Below the pieces are notes generated by a model that did not search any database, was not told the origin of the DNA, and saw nothing but the letters and a program-made list of their open reading frames with translations. Made by a program: the position numbers and the translations under genes. DNA of 43,861 nucleotides from Paracoccaceae bacterium. Its GTDB lineage: Bacteria > Pseudomonadota > Alphaproteobacteria > Rhodobacterales > Rhodobacteraceae. Shown here piece by piece: positions 1 through 8,187 of the stretch. Numbering within the stretch: the stretch's first letter is position 1; the number at the start of each line of letters is the position of its first letter. The stretch is taken from positions 1 to 43,861 of the forward strand of contig JAGWVA010000033.1 of NCBI GenBank assembly GCA_028875855.1. Reading direction: 5' to 3'.

Positions 1-618
1 GGCTTTGCCAAGGTCTGGATGCACAACGAGATGCTGCAGGTCGAGGGCAAGAAGATGTCCAAGTCCTTGGGCAACTTCTTCACCGTGCGGGACCTGCTGG
101 ATCAGGGCGTGCCGGGCGAGGTGATCCGCTTCGTGATGCTGAGCACGCATTATTCGAAGCCGATGGATTGGACGGCGGAGAAGGCGGCGCAGGCCCTGCG
201 GACGCTTCAGAAATGGCGCGCGTTGACGGATGGGGTTGAGGCATCGCGGTCCGCCCCGGACACTGTTCTGACTGCAATTGCCGAAGATCTTAACACGCCT
301 GCGGCCATCGCGGCGCTGCATGCTTTGGCGAAGGATGGATCGGCGGCTGACCTTAAATCAGGGGCTCGTCTGCTCGGCCTCCTTGAGGATGGCATGGGCG
401 ACTGGCTCCGGCGTCCGGGCGTCCAACTCGATGCGTTGGCCGAGAAGTTGAAAGAGGCACGAACCCTTGCGTTGGAAACGAAGGATTTCTCAAACTTCGA
501 CCGGCTCAAGGCAATACTGATCAACGCGGGCGTCAAGGTTATGATCGGAAAGAACGGGATCACATTGGCGGCCGACGAGGAGGTTGATATTCAAGCTCTT
601 TCGGATTTGCTGCTATGA
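1..618 (+). CDS. cysS: Cysteinyl-tRNA synthetase, C-terminal part (5' truncated by window)
   Basis: This is the C-terminal 205 residues of cysteine--tRNA ligase, which charges tRNA-Cys in the cytoplasm. The reading frame is open from base 1, so the gene begins upstream of the window. The class I signature KMSKS lies at about bases 55-66, within GKKMSKSLGNFFTVRDLL, and is followed by the helical anticodon-binding region typical of CysRS (the DALRTL-like and FDRLKA segments). The HIGH motif and zinc ligands would lie upstream. The gene ends at TGA 616-618 and is separated from the next gene by a hairpin-rich gap. Identification rests on the KMSKS context and is strong. Confidence 0.95.
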   Translation, partial: GFAKVWMHNEMLQVEGKKMSKSLGNFFTVRDLLDQGVPGEVIRFVMLSTHYSKPMDWTAEKAAQALRTLQKWRALTDGVEASRSAPDTVLTAIAEDLNTPAAIAALHALAKDGSAADLKSGARLLGLLEDGMGDWLRRPGVQLDALAEKLKEARTLALETKDFSNFDRLKAILINAGVKVMIGKNGITLAADEEVDIQALSDLLL

Positions 619-796
619 CCCGCGCAACGCATAGGACACGGGCGGCGACCGCCCGAGGGGGGCGCGATAGCGCCCGCCTGGGGGGCGGGCGGGCGCTGCC
701 CGTGCTGACGCACGGGCGGGGGGCTCGCCTCAACACCGGATCGGAACACCACGATTTTTCGACGAAAAATCGCTGGCGCACCATGGAGGTCGGGCG
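619..796. repeat. Cluster of consecutive hairpins between cysS and cimA
   Basis: This 178-base gap holds a run of inverted repeats: 640-654 (GGGCGG-CGA-CCGCCC), 660-675 (GGGCGC-GATA-GCGCCC), 671-691 (8-bp arms), 698-717 (GCCCGTGC-TGAC-GCACGGGC) and the palindrome at 752-772. No ORF in it looks real. GC-rich hairpin strings of this kind are common between genes in Rhodobacteraceae and may end cysS transcription, but there is no clear U-tract. The AT palindrome is listed separately. Confidence 0.6.
752..772. repeat. AT-centred palindrome, copy 1
   Basis: Arms CGATTTTTCG (752-761) and CGAAAAATCG (763-772) are exact reverse complements around one central base. It lies 24 bases before the cimA start. 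A second, one-mismatch copy lies at 3193-3213 between convergent genes. The repetition suggests a dispersed element or protein-binding site, but the function is unknown. Confidence 0.65.
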
Positions 797-2416
797 ATGA
801 GGGAACGGCTCTACCTCTACGACACCACGCTGCGTGACGGGCAGCAGACGCAGGGCGTGCAATTCTCGGTGGCCGAGAAGCTGCAGATCGCCAAGGTGCT
901 CGACGCCCTCGGCCTCGATTACATCGAAGGCGGATGGCCGGGCGCGAACCCGACCGACAGCGACTTCTTCGCGGCAAGGCCCGAAACGCGCGCGACCTTC
1001 ACCGCCTTCGGCATGACCAAGCGCGCGGGCCGCTCGGCCGCCAATGACGACGTTCTGGCGCAGGTGATGAACGCGGGCACGAAGGCCGTCTGCCTTGTCG
1101 GCAAGACGCATGACTTTCACGTCCGCACCGCCCTTGGGGTCACGCTTGACGAGAATGTCGAGAATATTCGCGCCTCCATCGCCCATGTGGTGGCCGCGGG
1201 GCGCGAGGCGCTGTTTGACGCCGAGCATTTCTTCGACGGCTGGAAATCCGACCCGGCCCATGCGCTTGACTGCCTGCGCGCGGCGGCCGAGGCGGGCGCG
1301 CGCTGGATCGTGCTGTGCGATACCAACGGAGGCACCTTGCCCGCCGAGGTCGGCCGCATCGTGGGCGAGGTGATCGCCGCGGGCCTCCCGGGCGACCGGC
1401 TGGGCATCCACTGCCACAACGATACCGAAAGCGCGGTCGCGGCCAGCCTTGCCGCTGTCGATGCCGGGGTGCGCCAGATCCAGGGCACGCTGAACGGCCT
1501 GGGCGAGCGCTGCGGGAACGCCAACCTCGTCAGCCTGATCCCGACGCTGCTGCTCAAGGAACCCTATGCCAGCCGTTACGAGACCGGCATCACGCAGGCG
1601 GCGCTGACCGGCCTCACGCGGGCGAGCCGGATGCTGGACGACATCCTCAACCGCGTGCCCCTGCGCGCGGCGGCCTATGTCGGGGCGTCGGCCTTTGCCC
1701 ACAAGGCGGGGCTGCATGCCAGCGCGATCCTGAAGGACCCTTCGACCTACGAACATATCGACCCCGCCCTTGTCGGCAACGAACGCATCATCCCGATGAG
1801 CAATCAGGCCGGCCAGTCGAACCTGCGCGCGCGGCTGGCGGCGGCGGGGATCGAGGTGGCGGCGGGCGATGCCCGGCTGGCGCTGATCCTTGACGAGATC
1901 AAGCGGCGCGAGGATCAGGGCTATGCCTATGACGGCGCGCAGGCGAGCTTCGAGCTGATCGCGCGGCGCGAACTGGGGCTGCTGCCCGACTTCTTCGAGG
2001 TGAAGCGCTACCGCGTGACGGTGGAGCGGCGCAAGAACAAGTACAACGAGATGGTCAGCCTGTCCGAGGCCGTGGTGGTGGTGAAGATCGGGGGGGACAA
2101 GATGCTGTCGGTCTCGGAAAGCATGGACGAGACGGGCAGCGACCGCGGCCCGGTCAACGCGCTCTGGAAGGCGCTGGCCAAGGATCTCGGCCCCTACCAG
2201 ACCTATATCGACGACATGCGGCTGGTGGATTTCAAGGTGCGCATCACGCAAGGCGGCACCGACGCCGTGACCCGCGTCATCATCGACAGCGCCGATGCCG
2301 AGGGGCGGCGCTGGTCCACGGTCGGCGTCTCGCCCAACATCGTTGACGCGTCGTTCGAGGCGCTGCTGGATGCGGTGACATGGAAGCTGATCCGTGACGG
2401 GGTGACGGCGGCATGA
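797..2416 (+). CDS. cimA: (R)-citramalate synthase
   Basis: The 539-residue protein belongs to the DRE-TIM metallolyase family of isopropylmalate, homocitrate and citramalate synthases. The N-terminal active-site segment DTTLRDGQQTQGV is at residues 9-21, and the metal-binding pair H205 and H207 lies in HCHND. The C-terminal third is the LeuA dimerisation/allosteric domain. The length and the internal YAYDGAQASFELI region fit citramalate synthase of the TIGR00977 type better than LeuA. That enzyme condenses pyruvate and acetyl-CoA to citramalate, the threonine-independent entry to isoleucine. The ATG is preceded by GGAGGTCGGGCG. The stop overlaps the next start (ATGA), so the two are probably cotranslated. 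The exact substrate is inferred from sequence. Confidence 0.88.
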   Translation: MRERLYLYDTTLRDGQQTQGVQFSVAEKLQIAKVLDALGLDYIEGGWPGANPTDSDFFAARPETRATFTAFGMTKRAGRSAANDDVLAQVMNAGTKAVCLVGKTHDFHVRTALGVTLDENVENIRASIAHVVAAGREALFDAEHFFDGWKSDPAHALDCLRAAAEAGARWIVLCDTNGGTLPAEVGRIVGEVIAAGLPGDRLGIHCHNDTESAVAASLAAVDAGVRQIQGTLNGLGERCGNANLVSLIPTLLLKEPYASRYETGITQAALTGLTRASRMLDDILNRVPLRAAAYVGASAFAHKAGLHASAILKDPSTYEHIDPALVGNERIIPMSNQAGQSNLRARLAAAGIEVAAGDARLALILDEIKRREDQGYAYDGAQASFELIARRELGLLPDFFEVKRYRVTVERRKNKYNEMVSLSEAVVVVKIGGDKMLSVSESMDETGSDRGPVNALWKALAKDLGPYQTYIDDMRLVDFKVRITQGGTDAVTRVIIDSADAEGRRWSTVGVSPNIVDASFEALLDAVTWKLIRDGVTAA

Positions 2417-3183
2417 GCCTCGATCACTGCCGGGACCTGGTCGAACGCGGCGACCCGGATCGCGCGCTGGTCACCGCCGGGGCGGAACCGGATGCGCAGG
2501 CGCGGCTCTGGCCGCTCTGGGCCTTCAACCTCGAGGTCGCGCGGGCGCCCTGGGCGTCGGCCGAGCCCATGGTGGCCGAGATGCGGTTGCAGTTCTGGGC
2601 CGATGCGGTCGAGGCGCTGGCCGAGGGGCGCGCGCGGGCGGGGCATCCGGTGGTGGAGCCTTTGGCGGCGGCCCTTGGGGGGCAGGACGTCACGGCCCTT
2701 GCCGCATTGGTCGAGGCGCGGCGGCGCGATGTCTGGCGCGAGGCCTTTGCCGACCGCGCCGCGCTTGGGGACTATCTGGAGGCCACCGCCGCCGGGCTGA
2801 TGTGGCAGGCCGCGCGGCTCTTGGGCGCGGGCCCCGAAGCCGAGCGGCCGGTGCGCGATTTCGGCTGGGCCGCGGGCCTTGCCGCGTGGCTCCGGGCAGC
2901 GCCGGATCTTGCCGCGCGGGGGTGGGCGCCCCTGCCGGACGACGATCCCGCGACGATTGCCGCACTTGCGCAGGAGGGCCTGAACCGGATCGCCCGCGCA
3001 CGGTCCCTGCGGGGGGCGGTGCCCGCCCGGGCCTTCCCGGCCCTGGCGACGGGCTGGCAGGCGGCAGCGCTTCTTCGGCAGGCGGCGCATGCGCCGGGGA
3101 AGGTTGCAGAGGGCAGCCTTGCGATCTCGGAATTCGCGCGCCGGGGCGGGCTTTTCTGGGCCGGGCTCACGGGACGCTGGTAG
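2413..3183 (+). CDS. Squalene/phytoene synthase-family protein
   Basis: This 256-residue protein has the alpha-helical trans-prenyltransferase look of the SQS_PSY family, with the conserved segment MRLQFWADAVEAL near residues 56-68 followed by HPVVEPLAAAL. The first aspartate-rich motif (DxxxD) normally needed for prenyl diphosphate binding is not intact: only one Asp is present in RLQFWADAV. In that it resembles the NDUFAF6-like branch, linked to respiratory complex I assembly, more than true phytoene synthase. The start overlaps the cimA stop by four bases. No carotenoid genes are nearby, so a pigment role is unlikely. The biochemical role is unknown. Confidence 0.72.
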   Translation: MSLDHCRDLVERGDPDRALVTAGAEPDAQARLWPLWAFNLEVARAPWASAEPMVAEMRLQFWADAVEALAEGRARAGHPVVEPLAAALGGQDVTALAALVEARRRDVWREAFADRAALGDYLEATAAGLMWQAARLLGAGPEAERPVRDFGWAAGLAAWLRAAPDLAARGWAPLPDDDPATIAALAQEGLNRIARARSLRGAVPARAFPALATGWQAAALLRQAAHAPGKVAEGSLAISEFARRGGLFWAGLTGRW

Positions 3184-3192
3184 GGCGCGCCC

Positions 3193-3213
3193 CGATTCTT
3201 CGCCGAAAAATCG
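3193..3213. repeat. AT-centred palindrome, copy 2, between convergent genes
   Basis: Arms CGATTCTTCG and CGAAAAATCG flank one central base, with one mismatch relative to copy 1 at 752-772. It fills the 31-base gap between the two convergent genes ending at 3183 and 3215, where it could act as a bidirectional terminator. A dispersed palindrome is an equally good reading. Confidence 0.55.
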
Positions 3214-3214
3214 C

Positions 3215-4438
3215 CTAGGCCTTTTCCATCGGGCGGAACGCAAGCCAGATCAGCGCGGCCCCCGCCAGCACGATCAACGGCGCCATCATCAGGCTGACCG
3301 CGTGCCAGCCCGCCTGCGGCGTGCCGCCCGAGCAGTTCATCAGCCCGCCCGAGGCCAGCGAGGCCATCGTGACGCCCCCGAAGACGATCAGGTCGTTGAG
3401 GCCTTGCATCCGGCCCCGCTCTTCGGGCGCATGGGCCGAGGCGAGCATCGTCGTCGCCCCGATGAAGCCGAAGTTCCAACCGACCCCCAGAAGCATCAGC
3501 GCGCCGAAGAAATTGGTCAGCGTCACGCCCGACAGCGCGACGAGCCCTGCGCCGGCAAGGATCAGCAGGCCCGCCCCGATCACCTTCTCGACCCCGACGC
3601 GCGAGATGATGTAGCCGGTGAAGAACGAGGGCACATACATCGCCAGCACGTGCCCGGTCACCACGTTGGCCGCGTCGGCGGTGTGGAAGCCGCAGCCCAC
3701 GACGGCAAGGGGCGCGGAGGTCATCATCAGGTTCATCAGCGCATAGGACACCGTCGCGCAGATCACCGCCACGGCGATGCGCGGGGTGGTGATCAGCTCG
3801 CGCCGGCTGCGGCCCCGAGGCGCGTCCTGCGCGGGCGCGGGCGGCTTGGGGATGTCGAGCATGGGAAACAGCAGGAACCCCAGCAGGTTCAGCGCGATTA
3901 CCATGAGGTAGGTGCCAAGGAACGGGATCACCGTCGCCTGCGCCGTCACCTTCACGAGCTGCGGCCCGATCACGGCCGAGGCAAGGCCCCCCGCCATGAC
4001 GAAGGAAATCGCCTTGGGTTGAAACTCGACCGAGGCGGTATCGGCCGCGGCGAAGCGGTAGAAGCCCTGCGCGGACATGTAGATGCCTGTCAGAAGCGAC
4101 CCCAGCAGGAAGATCGCGAAAGAGCCGTGCAGAAGACCGAACGCCCCGATCACCGCGCCCAGCACGCCGCCCGTGGCGCCCACGAAGAAGCCCGCGCGCC
4201 GCCCCCTGCGCTGCATCAGCGCCGAAAGCGGCGTGGCGGTCAGCATTGATCCCACCACGATCAGCGAGATCGGCAGCGTCGCAAGGCAGGGGTTCGGCGC
4301 CAGGGACTCGCCCGCAAGACCGCCGATGGTGAAGATCATCGGCATCTGCGCGCCCATCAGGGCCTGAGCCGCGACAAGCACGGCGACGTTGCGGCGGGCG
4401 CGGGTGTCCCGCTGGGGAAGGGATGCGATTTCGGTCAT
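3215..4438 (-). CDS. MFS transporter
   Basis: The 407-residue protein is almost wholly hydrophobic, with about twelve predicted membrane segments and a central charged loop near residues 195-215 (PAPAQDAPRGRSRRE), as in the major facilitator superfamily. A loop after the second membrane segment carries QRRGRRAGFFVG, a version of the MFS motif A region. It would sit in the inner membrane as a secondary transporter, and its substrate cannot be read from the sequence. The ATG is at 4436-4438. It is divergent from the glycosylase gene with about 109 bases between the starts. It resembles the general drug/metabolite exporters of Rhodobacteraceae. Confidence 0.85.
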   Translation of the reverse strand: MTEIASLPQRDTRARRNVAVLVAAQALMGAQMPMIFTIGGLAGESLAPNPCLATLPISLIVVGSMLTATPLSALMQRRGRRAGFFVGATGGVLGAVIGAFGLLHGSFAIFLLGSLLTGIYMSAQGFYRFAAADTASVEFQPKAISFVMAGGLASAVIGPQLVKVTAQATVIPFLGTYLMVIALNLLGFLLFPMLDIPKPPAPAQDAPRGRSRRELITTPRIAVAVICATVSYALMNLMMTSAPLAVVGCGFHTADAANVVTGHVLAMYVPSFFTGYIISRVGVEKVIGAGLLILAGAGLVALSGVTLTNFFGALMLLGVGWNFGFIGATTMLASAHAPEERGRMQGLNDLIVFGGVTMASLASGGLMNCSGGTPQAGWHAVSLMMAPLIVLAGAALIWLAFRPMEKA

Positions 4439-4547
4439 GCATCACGGGTTAGTGCGCCGCCGCGATCTCGGCAAGGGGGCTTGTGCGGGCGGGGGCGTTG
4501 CAGCGATGTTTTCGCCCGGACGCGGGCGCGTCGGGGGGAAGGTCGGC

Positions 4548-5177
4548 ATGGTCGGACGCATCATCGAGACGGCGGATTGCGTGGCCGAAGGCGCGGCCGT
4601 GCTGGCCGGGCGCGAGCCGCGCTTTGCCGCGGCGCTCGCCCTGACCGGGCCGCTGCCCTTGCGCCGACGGGCGGGCGGGTTTCCCGCGCTTCTGGACGCG
4701 ATCGTGAGCCAGCAGGTCTCGGTCGCTTCGGCCAATGCCATCGGCGCGCGGCTGGCGGCGGCGGGGCTGGTCAGCGCGCCGGCGGTCGCCGGGGCCAGCG
4801 ACGAGGCGCTCAGGGCCTGCGGTCTGTCGCGGCCGAAGCTGCGCTATGTCCGTGCGCTGGCCGAGGCGGGGATCGACTACGACGCGCTGGCGCTGCTGCC
4901 CGAAGACGAGGTGGTCGCGCGTCTCACGGCCCTGCCGGGCATCGGGCGCTGGACGGCCGAGATCTACGCGATGTTCGCGCTCGGGCGGGCGGATGCCTTC
5001 GCCGCGGGCGATCTGGCGCTGCAAGAGGCCGCGCGAAGCCTGTTCGGGCTTGATGCCCGGCCGGGCGAGGCCGCGCTGCGCGCGATGGCCGAGGACTGGC
5101 GCCCCTGGCGCGCCGTTGCGGCGCGGCTCCTGTGGGCCTATTACCGCGTGGCAAAGGCGCGAGAGGGCATCAGATGA
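4548..5177 (+). CDS. DNA-3-methyladenine glycosylase II (AlkA-type HhH-GPD)
   Basis: The 209-residue protein is a helix-hairpin-helix GPD base-excision glycosylase that removes alkylated bases from DNA. The hairpin LPGIGRWTAEIYAMFALGR is at about residues 130-148, and the catalytic aspartate is D155 in AAGDLALQEA. The early segment LLDAIVSQQVSVASANAIG is typical of AlkA. I chose the ATG at 4548 because GGGGGGAAGG lies just upstream and the family homology starts soon after. An in-frame ATG-led extension back to 4389 would overlap the divergent MFS gene start and adds no family sequence. The stop overlaps the esterase start (ATGA). Confidence 0.88.
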   Translation: MVGRIIETADCVAEGAAVLAGREPRFAAALALTGPLPLRRRAGGFPALLDAIVSQQVSVASANAIGARLAAAGLVSAPAVAGASDEALRACGLSRPKLRYVRALAEAGIDYDALALLPEDEVVARLTALPGIGRWTAEIYAMFALGRADAFAAGDLALQEAARSLFGLDARPGEAALRAMAEDWRPWRAVAARLLWAYYRVAKAREGIR

Positions 5178-5836
5178 CGAAAGAGCTTCAATTCGGGCGG
5201 CGGGCGGCCAAGTCGGGGCAGGCGAAAAGCCTCGTGGTGTTCCTGCATGGCTACGGCGCGGACGGGGCGGACCTGCTGGGGCTGGCCGATCCGCTGGCGC
5301 CGCATCTGCCCGACACGGTCTTTGTCGCGCCGAATGCGCCCGACCGCTGCACCGGCAATCCCTTCGGCTACCAGTGGTTCCCGATCCCCTGGATCGACGG
5401 GTCGAGCGAGGCGGAGGCGCGCGCCGGCATGGCGGCCTCGGCCGCGGCGCTGAACGCCTTTCTCGACGCGCGACTGACCGAAGAGGGCCTGGGGGCTGAC
5501 GCCCTCGCGCTGGTCGGTTTCTCGCAAGGCACGATGATGTCGCTGGAGGTGGCGCCGCGCCGGGCCGCGCCGGTCGCCTGCGTCGTGGGCTTCTCGGGGC
5601 GGCTGATCGGGCCGGAACGGCTTGCAGGCGATCTGACGGCGCGCCCGCCGATCCTTCTGGTGCACGGCGACCGCGACGAGGTCGTGCCGCCGGCCTCCAT
5701 GCCCGAGGCGGAGCGGGTGCTGTCGGCGGCGGGCATTCCCGTTCAGACCTTCGTGAGCCCGGGCACCGCGCATGGAATCGCCGCCGACGGGCTGGGCGTG
5801 GCGCTCGGGTTCCTCAAGACCCATCTGCCGGCCTGA
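5174..5836 (+). CDS. Carboxylesterase / phospholipase-family alpha/beta hydrolase
   Basis: The 220-residue protein matches the small serine carboxylesterase family (Abhydrolase_2, YpfH/EstB-like). Visible features are the oxyanion region VVFLHGYGADGADL near the N-terminus, the nucleophile elbow GFSQG with S117, the acid within VHGDRDEVVP, and the histidine in GTAHGI close to the C-terminus. It should be a soluble esterase acting on short acyl esters; the natural substrate is unknown. The start is set by the ATGA overlap with the glycosylase stop, so the two genes are probably one transcript, although no functional link is obvious. Confidence 0.88.
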   Translation: MTKELQFGRRAAKSGQAKSLVVFLHGYGADGADLLGLADPLAPHLPDTVFVAPNAPDRCTGNPFGYQWFPIPWIDGSSEAEARAGMAASAAALNAFLDARLTEEGLGADALALVGFSQGTMMSLEVAPRRAAPVACVVGFSGRLIGPERLAGDLTARPPILLVHGDRDEVVPPASMPEAERVLSAAGIPVQTFVSPGTAHGIAADGLGVALGFLKTHLPA

Positions 5837-5915
5837 TCCGCCGCTTGCCGGCCTGTCATGTTGCTGTGAACTTGCGCGTTTAGGAAGTCTCTGACCGCTA
5901 CCGCATCTGTGGGGC

Positions 5916-5943
5916 TTGTCAGGCGGCCAACGCCATATATAGT
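5916..5943 (+). promoter_or_regulatory. Candidate sigma-70 promoter for the HNH gene
   Basis: A -35-like TTGTCA (5916-5921) and a -10-like TATAGT (5938-5943) are separated by 16 bases in a locally AT-rich patch. The predicted start of transcription is about 60 bases before the HNH start codon at 6011. Confidence 0.45.
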
Positions 5944-6010
5944 TCACTCATGGGGCGGGCGCGTCCCGCCCCGGCACGTTCGCCCACGGGGCGGGATAGG
6001 AGTCGGCAGG

Positions 6011-6595
6011 ATGGATGGGGATTTCAGGACCAGTTTCGTCAGGGAGCCCGCGGCGCTGAAGCAATATCCGGCGCTGGTTCTGAATGCCGACTACAGGCCC
6101 TTGTCCTACTATCCGCTTTCGCTCTGGCCATGGCAGGAGGCGATCAAGGCGGCCTTCCTCGACAGGGTTTCCATCGTCGCGGAATACGACGCCTTCGTGC
6201 GAAGTCCGACGACCGAGATCAGGATACCCTCTGTCGTCGTGCTGAAAGAATTCGTTCAACCGCAGAAGCGCGTGGCCTTCACGCGCTTCAATCTTTTTCT
6301 GAGGGATGAATTCTGCTGCCAGTATTGCGGTGCGAAGGGGGATCTGACCTTCGATCACGTGATCCCGCGCGCCCGCGGCGGCATCACGAGCTGGGAGAAC
6401 GTCGTTGCGGCCTGTTCGCCCTGCAACCTGCGCAAAGGGTCGAAGTCGCTCAAGCAGGCGGGGATGAACCTGCGCCGCCCCCCGCGCCAGCCCACGGCCG
6501 AGGACATGCGCAATTCGAGCCGTCGCTTCCCGCCGAACTATCTGCATGACAGCTGGCTGGACTTCCTTTACTGGGACGCGGAACTCGAGGCGTGA
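6011..6595 (+). CDS. HNH endonuclease (chromosomal, conserved type)
   Basis: The 194-residue protein has a C-terminal HNH nuclease domain. The zinc cysteine pairs are C103/C106 (CQYC) and C135/C138 (CSPC), the metal-binding D115-H116 lies in TFDHVIPRARGG, and N130 lies in SWENVV. The N-terminal 95 residues (LVLNADYRPLSYYPLSLWPW) are typical of a small HNH family widespread in alphaproteobacteria and cyanobacteria, whose cellular role is not established. The ATG at 6011 is chosen because AGGA/GGCAGG lies upstream and family similarity begins there. It stands alone between the esterase and zwf, with its own candidate promoter. Confidence 0.85.
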   Translation: MDGDFRTSFVREPAALKQYPALVLNADYRPLSYYPLSLWPWQEAIKAAFLDRVSIVAEYDAFVRSPTTEIRIPSVVVLKEFVQPQKRVAFTRFNLFLRDEFCCQYCGAKGDLTFDHVIPRARGGITSWENVVAACSPCNLRKGSKSLKQAGMNLRRPPRQPTAEDMRNSSRRFPPNYLHDSWLDFLYWDAELEA

Positions 6596-6615
6596 CCCAT
6601 CCGCCTTGCGGGTGC

Positions 6616-6644
6616 TAGACTTTCCGCTGCATTGCGGCTAGAAC
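6616..6644 (+). promoter_or_regulatory. Candidate promoter of the zwf operon
   Basis: TAGACT (6616-6621) and TAGAAC (6639-6644), spaced by 17 bases, each match four of six consensus positions. The start of transcription would fall near 6651, exactly on the palindromic operator. Confidence 0.35.
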
Positions 6645-6650
6645 GGCGCC

Positions 6651-6662
6651 GTTAGCGCTAAC
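6651..6662. promoter_or_regulatory. Perfect 12-bp palindromic operator, LacI-family type
   Basis: GTTAGCGCTAAC is an exact palindrome 55 bases before the zwf start codon. A central CG inside AGCGCT is typical of operators for LacI-family regulators. In Rhodobacter, the LacI-family regulator CceR controls central carbon genes including this pathway, so a CceR-like protein is the natural candidate. No regulator gene is in the window, and the assignment is inference. Confidence 0.65.
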
Positions 6663-6717
6663 AAGGTTGGCGCGAGGCAAGGCGCCCTCGGGGCGCGTTC
6701 CGAGGAAAGGGCGAAAC

Positions 6718-8187
6718 ATGGTAGCGCGCGTGATTCCCGTCGATCCGTTTGATCTGGTTGTGTTCGGCGGCACGGGCGACCTTGCCAAGCGCAAGATCCT
6801 TCCCGGCCTCTACATCCGCTTCCTTGCCGGCCAGATGCCGGAAGAGGCGCGCATCATCGGGGCGGCGCGCTCCGATCTTGACGATGCGGGCTACCGCGCG
6901 ATCGTCGCGGCCGCGATCGACGAATTCGTGCCGCAGGCCAAGCGCGACGCCGCCGTCATCGAACGTTTTCTGGCCCGCATCCATTATGTCGCCATCGACG
7001 CGGTGGGCGAGGGTGGCTGGAAGGCGCTGGCCGCGCATATGCGCCCGGGCGTCGTGCGGGCCTTTTATTTCTCGGTTGCGCCCTCGCTCTTCGGCGATCT
7101 GGCCGAACGGCTCCACGCCCACAAGATTGCGGATGCCGACAGCCGGATTGTGGTGGAAAAGCCCTTCGGGCGCGACCTTGCCTCGGCCCGCGCGCTGAAC
7201 GCGGTGCTGGCCGCGCATTTCGACGAAAAGCAGATCTACCGGATCGACCACTACCTTGGAAAGGAAACGGTCCAGAACCTGATGGCCGTGCGCTTTGCCA
7301 ACATCCTGTTCGAGCCGCTCTGGAACGCGCAATACGTCGATCACGTCCAGATAACGGTGGCCGAGACGGTGGGCGTCGGCGGGCGCGGCAGCTACTACGA
7401 CAAGTCGGGCGCCATGCGGGACATGGTGCAGAACCACATGATGCAGCTTCTGTGCCTCATCGCGATGGAGCCGCCCTACCAGTTCGACCCCGATGCTGTG
7501 CGCGACGAGAAGCTGAAGGTGATCCGCGCGCTGGAACCCGTCGGCCCCGAGGATATCGTGCGCGGCCAGTATCGCGCGCGTCCCGCCGACGACGGGAAGG
7601 CCGAACCCTCGTATCTTGAGGACGTGGACAACGCCTCGAGCCGCACCGAAAGCTATATCGCGCTCAAGGTGCGTGTGGCGAACTGGCGCTGGCAGGGAAC
7701 GCCCTTCTACCTGCGCACCGGCAAGAAGCTGCGCGCCCGCACGTCAGAGATCGCCATCGTCTTCAAGGAAGCGCCGCATTCGATCTTTGGCGAGAACGAA
7801 AGCTGGAAGGCGAACGTGCTGGCGATCCGGCTTCAGCCGAACGAGGGGATGAACCTCTCGGTGATGATCAAGGAACCGGGGCCGGGCGGCATGCGCCTGA
7901 CGGACGTGCCGCTCGACATGTCCTTTGCCGATGCGCTGGGCGAAGAGGGGATGGACATTCCCGACGCCTACGAACGTCTCATCATGGACGTGATCCGCGG
8001 CAACCAGACGCTGTTCATGCGCGGCGACGAGGTCGAGGCCGCCTGGGCCTGGACCGATCCGATCATCGAGGGATGGGACGCGCGCGGGGATCGGCCGAAG
8101 GGCTACGACCCGGGGTCGTCGGGGCCCGAGGATGCCCTTATGCTGCTGCACCGTGACGGGCGCAGATGGCGGGAGATTCGCGGATGA
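6718..8187 (+). CDS. zwf: Glucose-6-phosphate 1-dehydrogenase
   Basis: The 489-residue enzyme oxidises glucose 6-phosphate to 6-phosphogluconolactone with NADP+, the entry to the Entner-Doudoroff and pentose phosphate routes. The nucleotide-binding segment FGGTGDLAKRKILPGLY is at about residues 15-31, and the active-site signature RIDHYLGKE is at residues 175-183. The length is normal for the family. The ATG at 6718 follows GAGGAAAGGGCGAAAC. An upstream in-frame ATG at 6667 would add 17 unrelated residues and has no better ribosome site. The stop overlaps pgl (ATGA). A LacI-type operator precedes it. Confidence 0.96.
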   Translation: MVARVIPVDPFDLVVFGGTGDLAKRKILPGLYIRFLAGQMPEEARIIGAARSDLDDAGYRAIVAAAIDEFVPQAKRDAAVIERFLARIHYVAIDAVGEGGWKALAAHMRPGVVRAFYFSVAPSLFGDLAERLHAHKIADADSRIVVEKPFGRDLASARALNAVLAAHFDEKQIYRIDHYLGKETVQNLMAVRFANILFEPLWNAQYVDHVQITVAETVGVGGRGSYYDKSGAMRDMVQNHMMQLLCLIAMEPPYQFDPDAVRDEKLKVIRALEPVGPEDIVRGQYRARPADDGKAEPSYLEDVDNASSRTESYIALKVRVANWRWQGTPFYLRTGKKLRARTSEIAIVFKEAPHSIFGENESWKANVLAIRLQPNEGMNLSVMIKEPGPGGMRLTDVPLDMSFADALGEEGMDIPDAYERLIMDVIRGNQTLFMRGDEVEAAWAWTDPIIEGWDARGDRPKGYDPGSSGPEDALMLLHRDGRRWREIRG

